Shown here in pieces: positions 17,161 to 25,725 of a DNA stretch of 64,000 nt. The position numbers were made by a program, and so were the translations under genes. Source of the DNA: Astrobacterium formosum (GTDB taxonomy: Bacteria; Pseudomonadota; Alphaproteobacteria; Rhizobiales; Xanthobacteraceae); NCBI GenBank assembly GCA_030848545.1, contig JAVDCA010000012.1:62001-126000 (forward strand), given 5' to 3'. The notes beneath the pieces were generated by a model. It worked only from the letters and a program-made list of their open reading frames with translations, made no database searches and was not told the DNA's origin. Positions within the stretch are counted from its first letter, which is position 1, and the number at the start of each line of letters is the position of its first letter.

Positions 17161-18612
17161 ATGTTCGCACTCAGCCCTCGCGCTTGGCCGATCACGATCA
17201 AGGTGCCGCTCGCGGTTGCGGCCCTCATGACGATGGTGGGGCTCGTCCTGTCGGAACGGGTCGTCGCACGCCTCGGCGACACCCAGGAGCGGCAGTTTCG
17301 CGACCTCGCGCAGGTCTACCTGGACGGGCTGTCGTCATCTGTCATGCCTTCGATCCTGCGCGACGACACCTGGGAAGTCTTCGACGCCATCGAACGAGCC
17401 CGGGAATTGGTCAAAGGCCTGCGTGCGCTCCAGACTCTGGTCGCCAACGATGATATGCGTGTCGTTGCTGCATCCGAACCCCGGCAGCACCCGGTCGGCT
17501 CTCCCGTCGTCATTCCGGCCACGCTTTCAACGTCCGACAGCCAGACATTCAGTTTCGAGGCCGGAGGAACGGAAGCGACGGCGTTGCGGCGCTTGTCGTT
17601 TCCGGGGCGTTCGGTCGGGCTGATTTACGCCAGGTTCGACACCAGCGATCTCGCGGCAGAACGCCGGAATGTCATCCTGACGCTGACCCTCACGAACGGC
17701 CTGCTGACGCTGCTGATGGCCGCGGTGGGTTGGCTCCTGGTGGCGCGGATGATGCGGCCGGTCCGGGTTCTTACCGAGCACCTCGGTGCCGGTGATGGCT
17801 TTGCCGCCAAGGCAATTCCGAACGAGCTGTTGGCCAGCTTCCATGGCGAATTCAGGCGCCTGTTCGAAGCCTTCAATTCCCTGGTCGGGTCGATGGACGA
17901 ACGTGAAACCCTGGTGAAACGGCTCGCCGAGGAGGAACGGCTCGGAAGCCTGGGCCGGCTGGCCTCGGCACTGGCGCACGAAATCAACAATCCGCTCGGC
18001 GGACTGTTCAACGCGGTTGCGACCTTGAAGTCGCACGGACACGTGGACAACGTCCGCGCTAGCGCGCTCGGTCTGCTCGAACGCGGTCTCATCGGAATAA
18101 GGGATGTGGTCCGCACCGCACTGACCGTCTATCGAACCGACAGCGGGTCACGTGATCTCATCGCGGCGGACCTGGACGACATCGCGCTTCTCGTCGCGCC
18201 GCAAGCACGTCGCAAGTCGGTCGCTGTCCATGTGGATTCTCGGCTTAACGACACGAGCCGAGTGCCCGCGACACCCATCAGGCAGGCAGTGTTGAACCTG
18301 CTGCTCAACGCGGTGGCCGCCGCACCTGAAGGATCTGACGTCAAACTGATCGCGAGGGGCGATCAGCACGACCTCGAGATCAGCGTCGAAGATCGCGGCG
18401 ACGGCATTCACCCGTCATTTGCCGATATCCTGACGGGTGCTGCTGGCCGATCCGTTCCAAGCGAGGGTTCGGGCCTCGGACTGTGGACGACGAGACGCCT
18501 GGTCGACGAACTGGGCGGCCGGATCGAAGTCACCATGCCGAGCGGTGGCGGGACGAACATCCGGCTCTTGTTCCCGTGTTGCAACCGACGGGAGTTGGCC
18601 AATGTCGCATGA
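17161..18612 (+). CDS. aioS: Sensor histidine kinase AioS
   Basis: 483 residues, the same length as the arr-linked kinase. Membrane helices at about 13-31 and 171-195 flank a periplasmic domain. The HisKA motif 'ASALAHEINNPLGG' gives His273 as phospho-acceptor. 'NLLLNAVAAAPEG' and 'GSGLGLWTTRRL' complete the ATPase. AioS is thought to be triggered by the arsenite-loaded AioX and to phosphorylate AioR, whose gene overlaps its 3' end by 11 bases. Confidence 0.88.
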   Translation: MFALSPRAWPITIKVPLAVAALMTMVGLVLSERVVARLGDTQERQFRDLAQVYLDGLSSSVMPSILRDDTWEVFDAIERARELVKGLRALQTLVANDDMRVVAASEPRQHPVGSPVVIPATLSTSDSQTFSFEAGGTEATALRRLSFPGRSVGLIYARFDTSDLAAERRNVILTLTLTNGLLTLLMAAVGWLLVARMMRPVRVLTEHLGAGDGFAAKAIPNELLASFHGEFRRLFEAFNSLVGSMDERETLVKRLAEEERLGSLGRLASALAHEINNPLGGLFNAVATLKSHGHVDNVRASALGLLERGLIGIRDVVRTALTVYRTDSGSRDLIAADLDDIALLVAPQARRKSVAVHVDSRLNDTSRVPATPIRQAVLNLLLNAVAAAPEGSDVKLIARGDQHDLEISVEDRGDGIHPSFADILTGAAGRSVPSEGSGLGLWTTRRLVDELGGRIEVTMPSGGGTNIRLLFPCCNRRELANVA

Positions 18613-19915
18613 GCCCCGCGTGATCGGCCTTGTGGAAGATGACCCCATCATGGGCGAGAGCCTGGTCCAGCGCCTCGCGCTCGAAGGCATCACGGTCAAA
18701 TGGTGGCAGCGTGGCGACGAGGCCGCCGAGGCACTGGCGCGGGAGAGGTTTCAAGCGGTCATCTGCGACATTCGCCTTCCGGACATCAACGGCGCGGCCC
18801 TGTTTCGGCAGACCGTCAACAGGCGAGAGGCGCCCCCCTTCTTGTTCATCACTGGATACGCGGATATCGATCAGGCCGTCGAGCTGATGCGTTCCGGTGC
18901 TGCCGATTACGTCACCAAGCCCTTTGCGATGGATGACTTTCTGGCGCGGCTCAACGAGTTGATGCCCAAGCAGGACAAGTCATCCTGCGTATTGGGAGTT
19001 TCGGATTCGATGCAGGCATTGGAGCGGTTGCTCCGGCGCCTCGCCCAGGTTCGATCGACGGTTCTCATCACGGGGGAGACCGGAGCCGGAAAGGAAGTCG
19101 CGGCGCGTTTCCTGCACGCGGAATCGGAATCGGCCGCAAAGCCGTTCATCGCCGTCAACTGCGCCGCGATCCCGCCCGATCTCATGGAAAGCGAGCTGTT
19201 CGGGCATGAAAGAGGAGCATTTACCGGCGCGGCGCAACGCCATCTCGGCTATGCGGAACGCGCCGGCGACGGGACCCTCTTCCTTGATGAAATCGGCGAA
19301 TTGCGGCCAGATCTGCAGGCAAAACTGCTGCGCCTCCTGGAAGAGAGGACGTTCGTCCGCGTCGGCGGAGAGCACCTATTGTCCTTCAAGGCGCGCCTGG
19401 TGGCAGCCACCAACGCGGACCTGACAAAACAGGTGGCGAGCGGTCGATTCCGCGAAGATCTCTATTACCGCATCAATGTGGTCAACGTCTGCGTCCGGCC
19501 TTTGCGCGAGCGGCCGGACGACGTCCGCTGGCTCATGGAGCGTATGTTTTCGGAGATGTCGAGCCGCATCGCGTCCTCGTTGCGCGGTATCAGTTCGCTG
19601 GCAGAAGACGCCGCACTGGCCCATGCCTGGCCGGGCAATGTCCGTGAATTGCGCAATCGTATGGAACGCGCAGTGACGCTCGCCATGGGGCCCTGGTTGA
19701 TGCCGCACGACCTGTTTCCCGAACTGGAGCAGGCCGCCGCTGGCGCGGACAGGATCGCGTCGCTGGAGGACGCCCGTCTGCAAGCCGAACGTCGTCACAT
19801 TCAGCGGGCACTCGCCCTGACCGATGGAGAAATTTCCACGGCCGCACGGGCACTCGGCATTGGCCGCACGACCCTGTGGGAAAAGATGCGACGCCTCGGC
19901 ATCAAGACCGGCTGA
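18602..19915 (+). CDS. aioR: Sigma-54-dependent response regulator AioR
   Basis: 437 residues from ATG 18602. The receiver domain has phospho-accepting Asp56 (CDIRLPDINGA), Thr84 and Lys106. The AAA+ domain carries Walker A GETGAGKE (158-165), the sigma-54-contacting GAFTGA loop (205-210) and Walker B GTLFLDEIGE. The C-terminal Fis HTH reads 'ISTAARALGIGRTTLWEKM'. AioR activates aioBA transcription in arsenite oxidisers. A sigma-54 promoter and a palindromic upstream site lie right after this gene, before aioB. Confidence 0.92.
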   Translation: MSHEPRVIGLVEDDPIMGESLVQRLALEGITVKWWQRGDEAAEALARERFQAVICDIRLPDINGAALFRQTVNRREAPPFLFITGYADIDQAVELMRSGAADYVTKPFAMDDFLARLNELMPKQDKSSCVLGVSDSMQALERLLRRLAQVRSTVLITGETGAGKEVAARFLHAESESAAKPFIAVNCAAIPPDLMESELFGHERGAFTGAAQRHLGYAERAGDGTLFLDEIGELRPDLQAKLLRLLEERTFVRVGGEHLLSFKARLVAATNADLTKQVASGRFREDLYYRINVVNVCVRPLRERPDDVRWLMERMFSEMSSRIASSLRGISSLAEDAALAHAWPGNVRELRNRMERAVTLAMGPWLMPHDLFPELEQAAAGADRIASLEDARLQAERRHIQRALALTDGEISTAARALGIGRTTLWEKMRRLGIKTG

Positions 19916-19951
19916 CGCCCGTCCGGATCAGCGAACGCGACTGAAAACGGC

Positions 19952-19967
19952 GTTCGGAAGTCCGAAC
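19952..19967. promoter_or_regulatory. Putative AioR upstream activating site
   Basis: GTTCGG-AAGT-CCGAAC is a perfect 6-bp inverted repeat with a 4-base spacer. It is centred about 73 bases before the -24 element of the aioB promoter, a typical enhancer position for an NtrC-family activator. Assignment to AioR is by proximity. Confidence 0.65.
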
Positions 19968-20031
19968 ATGCGGTTGCACATTGTCGCCATCCCGTGACGT
20001 GCATCCATTGAGTCTGCTGGCATTCTCGGCT

Positions 20032-20047
20032 TGGCGCGCCTCCTGCA
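20032..20047 (+). promoter_or_regulatory. Sigma-54 (-24/-12) promoter of aioBA
   Basis: TGGCGCG-N4-CTGCA matches the consensus TGGCACG-N4-TTGCA with one mismatch in each half. The invariant GG (20033-20034) and GC (20045-20046) are separated by exactly 10 bases. Transcription would begin near 20058, about 29 bases before the aioB start codon. Confidence 0.85.
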
Positions 20048-20086
20048 TTGCAATGGGCATCGAAACCAGCAGTGCGGGAGGAAGCC

Positions 20087-20611
20087 ATGCAGGGGTGCAA
20101 ACGCCTCGTCGATATCGGTCGCCGCAAATTCCTGACCGGCGCCGGCGCAGCCACGGCGGGTGTGGCGGCGGCCGCGACAATATTGTCCAGCGACAGCAAG
20201 GCCGCGCCGTCGGCGGCGCTGGTCAAATACCCGGCGAACCGGCTCGCCAACATCAAGGACCTCAAGGTCGATACGCCGTTGGACGTCACCTATCCGGACG
20301 CCGATGCGCCCGGCACCCTCATCAAGCTCGGCAAAAGTGTGCCCGGCGGAGTGGGGCCGGACGGCGACATCGTCGGCTTCTCCACCATATGCCCGCACAA
20401 GGGCTTCCCGCTCGCCTACCGGTCGGCGGACAAGACGCTGAACTGCCCCGGCCACTACTCGCGCTTCGACTGCGAAACGGGCGGCCAGCAGATCTGGGGC
20501 CAAGCGACGCAGAACCTGCCGCAATATGTTCTTCGTGTCGACGACAAGGGCGACGTCTACGCCGAAGGCGTCGACGAGCTTCTTTACGGCCGACTGTCCA
20601 ACGTGTTGTGA
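20087..20611 (+). CDS. aioB: Arsenite oxidase small (Rieske) subunit AioB
   Basis: 174 residues from ATG 20087, which has a GGGAGGA site 5 bases before it. The N-terminus holds a Tat signal (GRRKFLTGAG). Cys102-x-His104 and Cys120-x2-His123 bind the Rieske [2Fe-2S] cluster. The extra disulfide-forming cysteines of many Rieske proteins are absent: Phe and Tyr occupy the nearby positions (CPHKGF and CPGHYS). AioB docks to AioA in the periplasm and passes electrons to cytochrome c or azurin. aioA follows 13 bases downstream. Confidence 0.93.
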   Translation: MQGCKRLVDIGRRKFLTGAGAATAGVAAAATILSSDSKAAPSAALVKYPANRLANIKDLKVDTPLDVTYPDADAPGTLIKLGKSVPGGVGPDGDIVGFSTICPHKGFPLAYRSADKTLNCPGHYSRFDCETGGQQIWGQATQNLPQYVLRVDDKGDVYAEGVDELLYGRLSNVL

Positions 20612-20624
20612 GGGAGGATTTCCA

Positions 20625-23087
20625 ATGACCTACAAGCGTCAGAACGGCCGCCTGCCCATCATTCCGGCCAATGCCAAGGAACACAATGTCGTCTGCCACT
20701 ACTGCATCGTCGGCTGCGGCTACAAAGCCTACAGCTGGGATGCCCGTTTCGAAGGTGGCACCGCGCCGGCCGACAACAAGTTCGGCGTCGACCTGTCCAA
20801 GCAGCAGGAGGCGGAGACCGCCGCCTGGTATGCGCCGTCCATGTACAACATCGTCCGGCAAAATGGGCGCGACGTCCATCTGGTCATCAAGCCGGACAAG
20901 AACTGCGTGGTGAATTCCGGCCTCGGGTCGGTGCGCGGCGCACGCATGGCCGAGATGAGCTACAGCCAGCCGCGCAACACCCAGCTCCAGCGTCTCACCG
21001 ATCCGCAGGTGTGGCGCTACGGCCAGATGCAGCCCACGAGCTGGGACGATGCTCTCGACCTCGTCGCCCGCGTCACCGCGGCGGTCATCGCCGAGCAAGG
21101 CGAGGACGGGCTGTTCGTGTCGGCGTTCGACCACGGCGGCGCCGGCGGCGGCTACGAAAACACCTGGGGGACCGGAAAACTCTATTTCGGTGCCATGAAG
21201 GTGAAGAACATCCGCATCCACAATCGGCCTGCCTACAATTCCGAGGTTCACGCCACCCGTGATATGGGCGTCGGCGAATTGAACAACTGCTACGAGGATG
21301 CCGAGCTGGCCGACACCATCGTGGCGGTCGGCACCAACGCGCTCGAGACCCAGACGAACTACTTCCTTAACCACTGGGTCCCGAACCTGCGCGGCACGTC
21401 CGTCGACAAGAAGAAGGCCGAGTTCGGCACCGAACCGACGGCGCAAGGCCGCATCGTCATCGTCGACCCGCGCCGCACCGTGACGGTCAATGCCTGCGAA
21501 GTCGAAGCCGGCAAGGACAACGTGCTTCACCTCGCCCTCAATTCCGGCACCGACCTCGTCCTGTTCAACGCCTGGCTGACCTACATCGCCGACAAGGGAT
21601 GGGTCGACAAGGCGTTCATCGCGGCGTCGACGAACGATTTCGACAAGGCAGTGGCCGCCAACAAGGTCTCGATCGAGGAGGCGGCGCGCATCACCGGGCT
21701 TGCGGCCGCCGACATCGTCAAGGCGGCCGAGTGGATCGCGCAGCCGAAGCAGGGCGGCGCCCGCCGGCGGACCATGTTCGCCTACGAGAAGGGGCTGATC
21801 TGGGGCAATGACAATTACCGCACCAACGGCGCCCTGGTGAACGTCGCGCTGGCGACCGGCAATATCGGCCGCCCGGGCGGCGGCTGCGTGCGCATGGGCG
21901 GCCACCAGGAAGGCTATTCGCGGCCGTCCGACGCCCATGTGGGGCGGCCGGCGGCCTATGTGGACAAGCTCCTGATCGAGGGCAAGGGCGGGGTCCACCA
22001 TGTGTGGGCCTGCGACCACTACAAGACCACCCTCAACGCCATGGAGTTTAAGCGCGTCTACAAGAAGCGCACCGACATGGTGAAGGACGCCATGAACGCC
22101 GTTCCGTATGGCGACCGCACCGCGATGGTGAACGCCATCATGGATGCGATCCGCAAAGGGGGCCTGTTCGCGGTCGACGTCGACATCGTGCCGACCAAGA
22201 TCGGCGAGGCCTGCCACGTGCTGCTGCCGGCGGCGACCTCGGGCGAGATGAACCTGACATCCATGAATGGCGAGCGGCGCATGCGGCTCACCGAGCGCTA
22301 CATGGACCCGCCCGGGCAGGCGATGCCCGACTGCATCATCGCGGCACGTATCGCCAATCACATGGAGCGGGTCTTCCGCAGCATGGGCAAGGCCGACGTC
22401 GCCGACAAGTTCAAGGGCTTCGACTGGAAGACCGAAGAAGACGCCTTCATGGATGGCTACCACAAGCACGAGAAGGGCGGCGAGCACGTCACCTACGAGC
22501 GCTTGCGGGCCATGGGGACAAACGGCTTCCAGGAGCCGGCGACGAGCTTTGCCGATGGTAAGATCGTCGGTACCAAGCGGCTCTTTGCCGACGGCAAGTT
22601 CGGCAGCAAGGACGGCAAGGCGACCTTCATGGCCACCCAATGGCGCGGCCTGCAAGCCGCCGGCAAGCAGGCCGAGAAGGACAAGTTCGCTTTCCTGATC
22701 AATAACGGCCGCGCGAACCTGGTGTGGCAGAACGCGTATCTGGACCAGGACAACGAATTCGTCATGGATCGCTGGCCCTATCCGTTCATCGAAATGAATC
22801 CGCAGGACATGGCGGAGATCGGCTTGAAGAACGGTGATCTGGTCGAGGTCTACAACGACAACGGCTCGACCCAGGCGATGGCCTATCCGACCCCGACCGC
22901 GAAGCGCAAGCAGGCCTTCATGCTGTTCGCCTATCCGACCGGCGTGCAGGGCAACGTCGTCTCGGCCGGCGTCAACGAGTTCGTCATCCCCAACTACAAG
23001 CAGACCTGGGGCAACATCAGAAAGATCGCCGACGCGCCCGAGGGCGTGCGTCACCTGTCGTTCAAATCGAAAGAATACGCCACCTGA
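20625..23087 (+). CDS. aioA: Arsenite oxidase large molybdopterin subunit AioA
   Basis: 820 residues, the AioA length, from ATG 20625 with AGGGAGGA upstream; a longer open frame to 20526 overlaps aioB. Cys24-x2-Cys27-x3-Cys31 (CHYCIVGC) binds the [3Fe-4S] cluster. 'EVHATRDMGVGELNNCYEDAELADT' and 'YFLNHWVPNLRG' are AioA signatures. It has no Tat signal and is exported by hitch-hiking on AioB. It oxidises arsenite to arsenate in the periplasm. No cytochrome c or molybdenum cofactor gene follows. Confidence 0.95.
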   Translation: MTYKRQNGRLPIIPANAKEHNVVCHYCIVGCGYKAYSWDARFEGGTAPADNKFGVDLSKQQEAETAAWYAPSMYNIVRQNGRDVHLVIKPDKNCVVNSGLGSVRGARMAEMSYSQPRNTQLQRLTDPQVWRYGQMQPTSWDDALDLVARVTAAVIAEQGEDGLFVSAFDHGGAGGGYENTWGTGKLYFGAMKVKNIRIHNRPAYNSEVHATRDMGVGELNNCYEDAELADTIVAVGTNALETQTNYFLNHWVPNLRGTSVDKKKAEFGTEPTAQGRIVIVDPRRTVTVNACEVEAGKDNVLHLALNSGTDLVLFNAWLTYIADKGWVDKAFIAASTNDFDKAVAANKVSIEEAARITGLAAADIVKAAEWIAQPKQGGARRRTMFAYEKGLIWGNDNYRTNGALVNVALATGNIGRPGGGCVRMGGHQEGYSRPSDAHVGRPAAYVDKLLIEGKGGVHHVWACDHYKTTLNAMEFKRVYKKRTDMVKDAMNAVPYGDRTAMVNAIMDAIRKGGLFAVDVDIVPTKIGEACHVLLPAATSGEMNLTSMNGERRMRLTERYMDPPGQAMPDCIIAARIANHMERVFRSMGKADVADKFKGFDWKTEEDAFMDGYHKHEKGGEHVTYERLRAMGTNGFQEPATSFADGKIVGTKRLFADGKFGSKDGKATFMATQWRGLQAAGKQAEKDKFAFLINNGRANLVWQNAYLDQDNEFVMDRWPYPFIEMNPQDMAEIGLKNGDLVEVYNDNGSTQAMAYPTPTAKRKQAFMLFAYPTGVQGNVVSAGVNEFVIPNYKQTWGNIRKIADAPEGVRHLSFKSKEYAT

Positions 23088-23220
23088 GTATTGGTCCGGC
23101 CGGCGCATCCCTGTGCCGGCCGGACTCGCCGCACCACCCTGAATTCACCTTAGATCGTCACGGGATCGTCATGCGGGCCGCCTCGGTCGTCCACAAGGTC
23201 GGTAGGTCCGGACATATCGA

Positions 23221-23580
23221 TAAAAGGGCGGTCCAACGTCTGTTCGACGGGCCGGGAGCCCGCGAAGGCGCCGCTTCCCGAGGTAACCGAACGCCTCCAG
23301 ACGCTCGGCCAGGACGTCTCCAATCTGTTTTGCAGGTCGATCAGCGAGGAACGCCTCGCGGGTGCCTTGTCCGTCAGCGATTCGCCATCCTCGCGCGGCG
23401 GTCGTTGATGCGACGCTTGCCGGGTTCACCGAAGAAGCGGGCCCCGAAACGATCACCCTGACGGCCGTGCGCACCGCGCCCGCAACCGAGAATGGCAATG
23501 AATCCCGTGCCGCGCGGCGCCTCGGGATTCATCGCTCGACCCTATATCGCTGCCTGTTCGGCAACCCGGGGTCTATTCGA
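23221..23580 (+). pseudogene. Degenerate regulator remnant with Fis-type HTH
   Basis: In one frame the DNA reads 'LPEVTERLQTLGQDVSNLF' and 'SISEERLAGALSVSD' before a stop near 23408. In another frame it continues 'AVVDATLAGFTEEAGPETI' and then 'SRAARRLGIHRSTLYRCL', a clear Fis-family helix-turn-helix. The joined product looks like the C-terminus of a bacterial regulator broken by a frameshift. No intact start or upstream domain is visible. No other gene is supported between 23088 and 23818; open frames overlapping this stretch on either strand do not resemble proteins. Confidence 0.45.
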
Positions 23581-23765
23581 CAAGGCATTCGATTCGCTGT
23601 TTGCGGACGAAAGGCGCCACAGGAGCGCGCGCGTCCACGGCAAGAAGCACATCGCGACGTCATTGCGGCGTTCGATGTTGCCGCGCTTAGCCGCGCCTCG
23701 ACCGAAATCATCGATGATTTCGTACGAATTCACACGCCTGTCATGAAAGCGACGCTTGACTGCAA

Positions 23766-23805
23766 TCGAACATCTTTAAGACCAGAACAGCATTCGATCG
23801 AACAT
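23766..23805. promoter_or_regulatory. Paired TCGAACAT motifs before the DeoR-type regulator
   Basis: TCGAACAT occurs at 23766-23773 and 23798-23805; the second lies in a palindromic context ATTCGATCGAACAT. The same octamer appears twice in the leader of the first glycerophosphodiesterase gene (29076-29083 and 29181-29188). DeoR/GlpR operators are usually TTCGA-containing palindromes, so these are candidate sites for the adjacent regulator. Confidence 0.5.
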
Positions 23806-23818
23806 GATGATAGCGCGG

Positions 23819-24592
23819 ATGAAGCCAAGCTCGCGGCAAACGGAGATTATTGCGCTCGTTCAGCAGAACGGCTTCATGTCGGTGGAGGCGCTCGCTGAGC
23901 AGTTCACGGTCACGCCCCAGACCATCAGGCGCGACGTCAATGCCTTGTGCGATGCCAATCTCCTGCGCCGGCGTCACGGCGGAGCCGCGAAGGTCGATCC
24001 GACCGTCAACGTCTCCTACGACGCGCGGCGCGTCGCCTATGCGGAGGCCAAGCGGCGGATCGGCGACGAGGTGGCGTTGATCGTTCCGTCTCGGGCCTCC
24101 GTCGCGCTCGGCATCGGCACGACGCCGGAGATGGTCGCGCAGGCGCTCGCTCATCACGAGGACCTCACCATCGTCACCAACAATATGAATGCCGCAATGC
24201 AGCTCGCCGCCAACCGCTCGAATCGCATCTTCGTGCCGGGCGGCATGCTTCGCCTGCCGGATCGCGATCTCCTCGGTCCGGAGACCGAGGCACTGTTTCG
24301 CGCCTACCGCACCGATTTCGGTATCTTCGGCGTCGGCGGCATCGAGCCGGACGGCTCGCTGGTCGATTTCGAACGCGCCGAAGTGCTGGCCCGGCAGGCG
24401 ATCTGCCAGAGCTGCCGGCAGTCGATTCTGGTCGTCGACCGCTCGAAATTCGGGCGACCCGCGCCAGCTCAGGGCGGCACGCTCGGTGATGCCGACATCG
24501 TGGTTCTGGACGGCGCGCCGGAGCCGGCGCTTGCCGCACTGCTCGAGGCCGCTGATGTCGAGGTGCGCATCGCGGACGGGGGCGGGCGATGA
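23819..24592 (+). CDS. DeoR/GlpR-family transcriptional regulator
   Basis: 257 residues from ATG 23819; an ATG at 23804 would overlap the probable operator. The N-terminal winged helix (VEALAEQFTVTPQTIRRDVN) and C-terminal sugar-phosphate-sensing domain ('LGIGTTPEMVAQAL', 'TNNMNAAMQLA', 'GIEPDGSLVDFE') define the family, which usually represses uptake operons and is released by a phosphorylated effector such as glycerol-3-phosphate. It overlaps the ATPase gene by four bases (ATGA), so it belongs to the transporter operon. Confidence 0.88.
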   Translation: MKPSSRQTEIIALVQQNGFMSVEALAEQFTVTPQTIRRDVNALCDANLLRRRHGGAAKVDPTVNVSYDARRVAYAEAKRRIGDEVALIVPSRASVALGIGTTPEMVAQALAHHEDLTIVTNNMNAAMQLAANRSNRIFVPGGMLRLPDRDLLGPETEALFRAYRTDFGIFGVGGIEPDGSLVDFERAEVLARQAICQSCRQSILVVDRSKFGRPAPAQGGTLGDADIVVLDGAPEPALAALLEAADVEVRIADGGGR

Positions 24593-25713
24593 GCGACGCG
24601 GCATTCATCCGCCTCGACGGCGTGTCCAAGGGCTGGGGCGGCAGTGTCGGAGCGCGCGAACTCTCTCTCTCGGTGCCGCAGGGTGCTTTCCTCGTCCTGC
24701 TCGGTCCCTCGGGTTGCGGCAAATCGACGACGCTGCGGCTGATCGCCGGCCTGGAGACGCCCGACGCCGGCCGTGTCCTGATCGATGGGCGCGACGTGAC
24801 GCACGCGACGCCGGCCGAACGCCGCCTCTCCATGGTGTTCCAGTCCTACGCGTTGTTTCCGCACCTCTCGGTCGCCGAGAACATCGTCTTCGGTCTCGAG
24901 GTGCGGCGCGTGCCGCGTGCCGAGCGCATGGAGCGCCTGGAGCGGGCGTTGGAGCTCACCGGACTTGCTGGCTACGAGCGCCGCCGGCCGGGCGAGCTTT
25001 CCGGCGGCCAGCGCCAACGGGTCGCGCTGGCGCGTGCCGTCGTGGCCGATCATCCCCTGTGCCTGATGGACGAGCCGCTCTCGAACCTCGACGCCAAGCT
25101 GCGCCATTCGGTCCGTCAGGACATCCGCGCCCTGCAGCGCCGGCTCGGCATGACGGTGGTCTACGTCACCCACGACCAGACCGAGGCCATGACCATGGCG
25201 GACATCGTGGTGCTGATGCGGGACGGCCGCATCGAGCAGGCCGGCACGCCGGCACAGCTCTACAAGTTTCCCGCCAGCGTCTTCGCCGCCGGGTTCGTCG
25301 GTAGCCCGCCCATGTCGCTGTTGCCGGGCGAAGCGTTGCCGCGCCCGCCCGGCTTGGCGCTCGATCCGGGCGCCGTCACCCTCGGACTGCGCCCCGAATG
25401 CGTGCGCGTCGTCGCGCCGGAGCGCGGGATGATCACCGGCGTCGTGCGCGAATCCGAATTCCTCGGCGCCGAGACCTTCATGGTGGCGGTGACGCCCGGC
25501 GGTTCCCTTCTCACGGCCCGCGTGCCCGGCGATCCCGGCATCACCGCCGGCGTCACCGTCGGGCTCGCCTGGGACTGGGCGGACCTCCACGTCTTCGATC
25601 GGGCGACCCACAGGCGCCTGCGGGGGGCGACGGTTCCGGCTGGCGGCGACGTCACCAGTCCAGTCGGCGCGACCTCGTCGCTGGAATTCTTCACTTCACC
25701 TGCAGCAGAGTAA
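24589..25713 (+). CDS. ABC transporter ATP-binding protein (UgpC/MalK type)
   Basis: 374 residues with Walker A GPSGCGKS, signature LSGGQRQRVALARA, Walker B LCLMDEPLSNLD and H-loop VTHDQTEAMT, followed by a C-terminal TOBE-like regulatory domain. It energises import through the two downstream permeases. It is translationally coupled to the regulator gene. UgpC and MalK proteins share this architecture, so substrate cannot be read from this subunit alone. Confidence 0.92.
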   Translation: MSDAAFIRLDGVSKGWGGSVGARELSLSVPQGAFLVLLGPSGCGKSTTLRLIAGLETPDAGRVLIDGRDVTHATPAERRLSMVFQSYALFPHLSVAENIVFGLEVRRVPRAERMERLERALELTGLAGYERRRPGELSGGQRQRVALARAVVADHPLCLMDEPLSNLDAKLRHSVRQDIRALQRRLGMTVVYVTHDQTEAMTMADIVVLMRDGRIEQAGTPAQLYKFPASVFAAGFVGSPPMSLLPGEALPRPPGLALDPGAVTLGLRPECVRVVAPERGMITGVVRESEFLGAETFMVAVTPGGSLLTARVPGDPGITAGVTVGLAWDWADLHVFDRATHRRLRGATVPAGGDVTSPVGATSSLEFFTSPAAE

Positions 25714-25725
25714 GGAGTTAGCAAA

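Noticed and set aside
20322-23108. 928-codon open frame on the - strand opposite aioBA
   Set aside because: Shadow of aioA and aioB; no protein-like domains.
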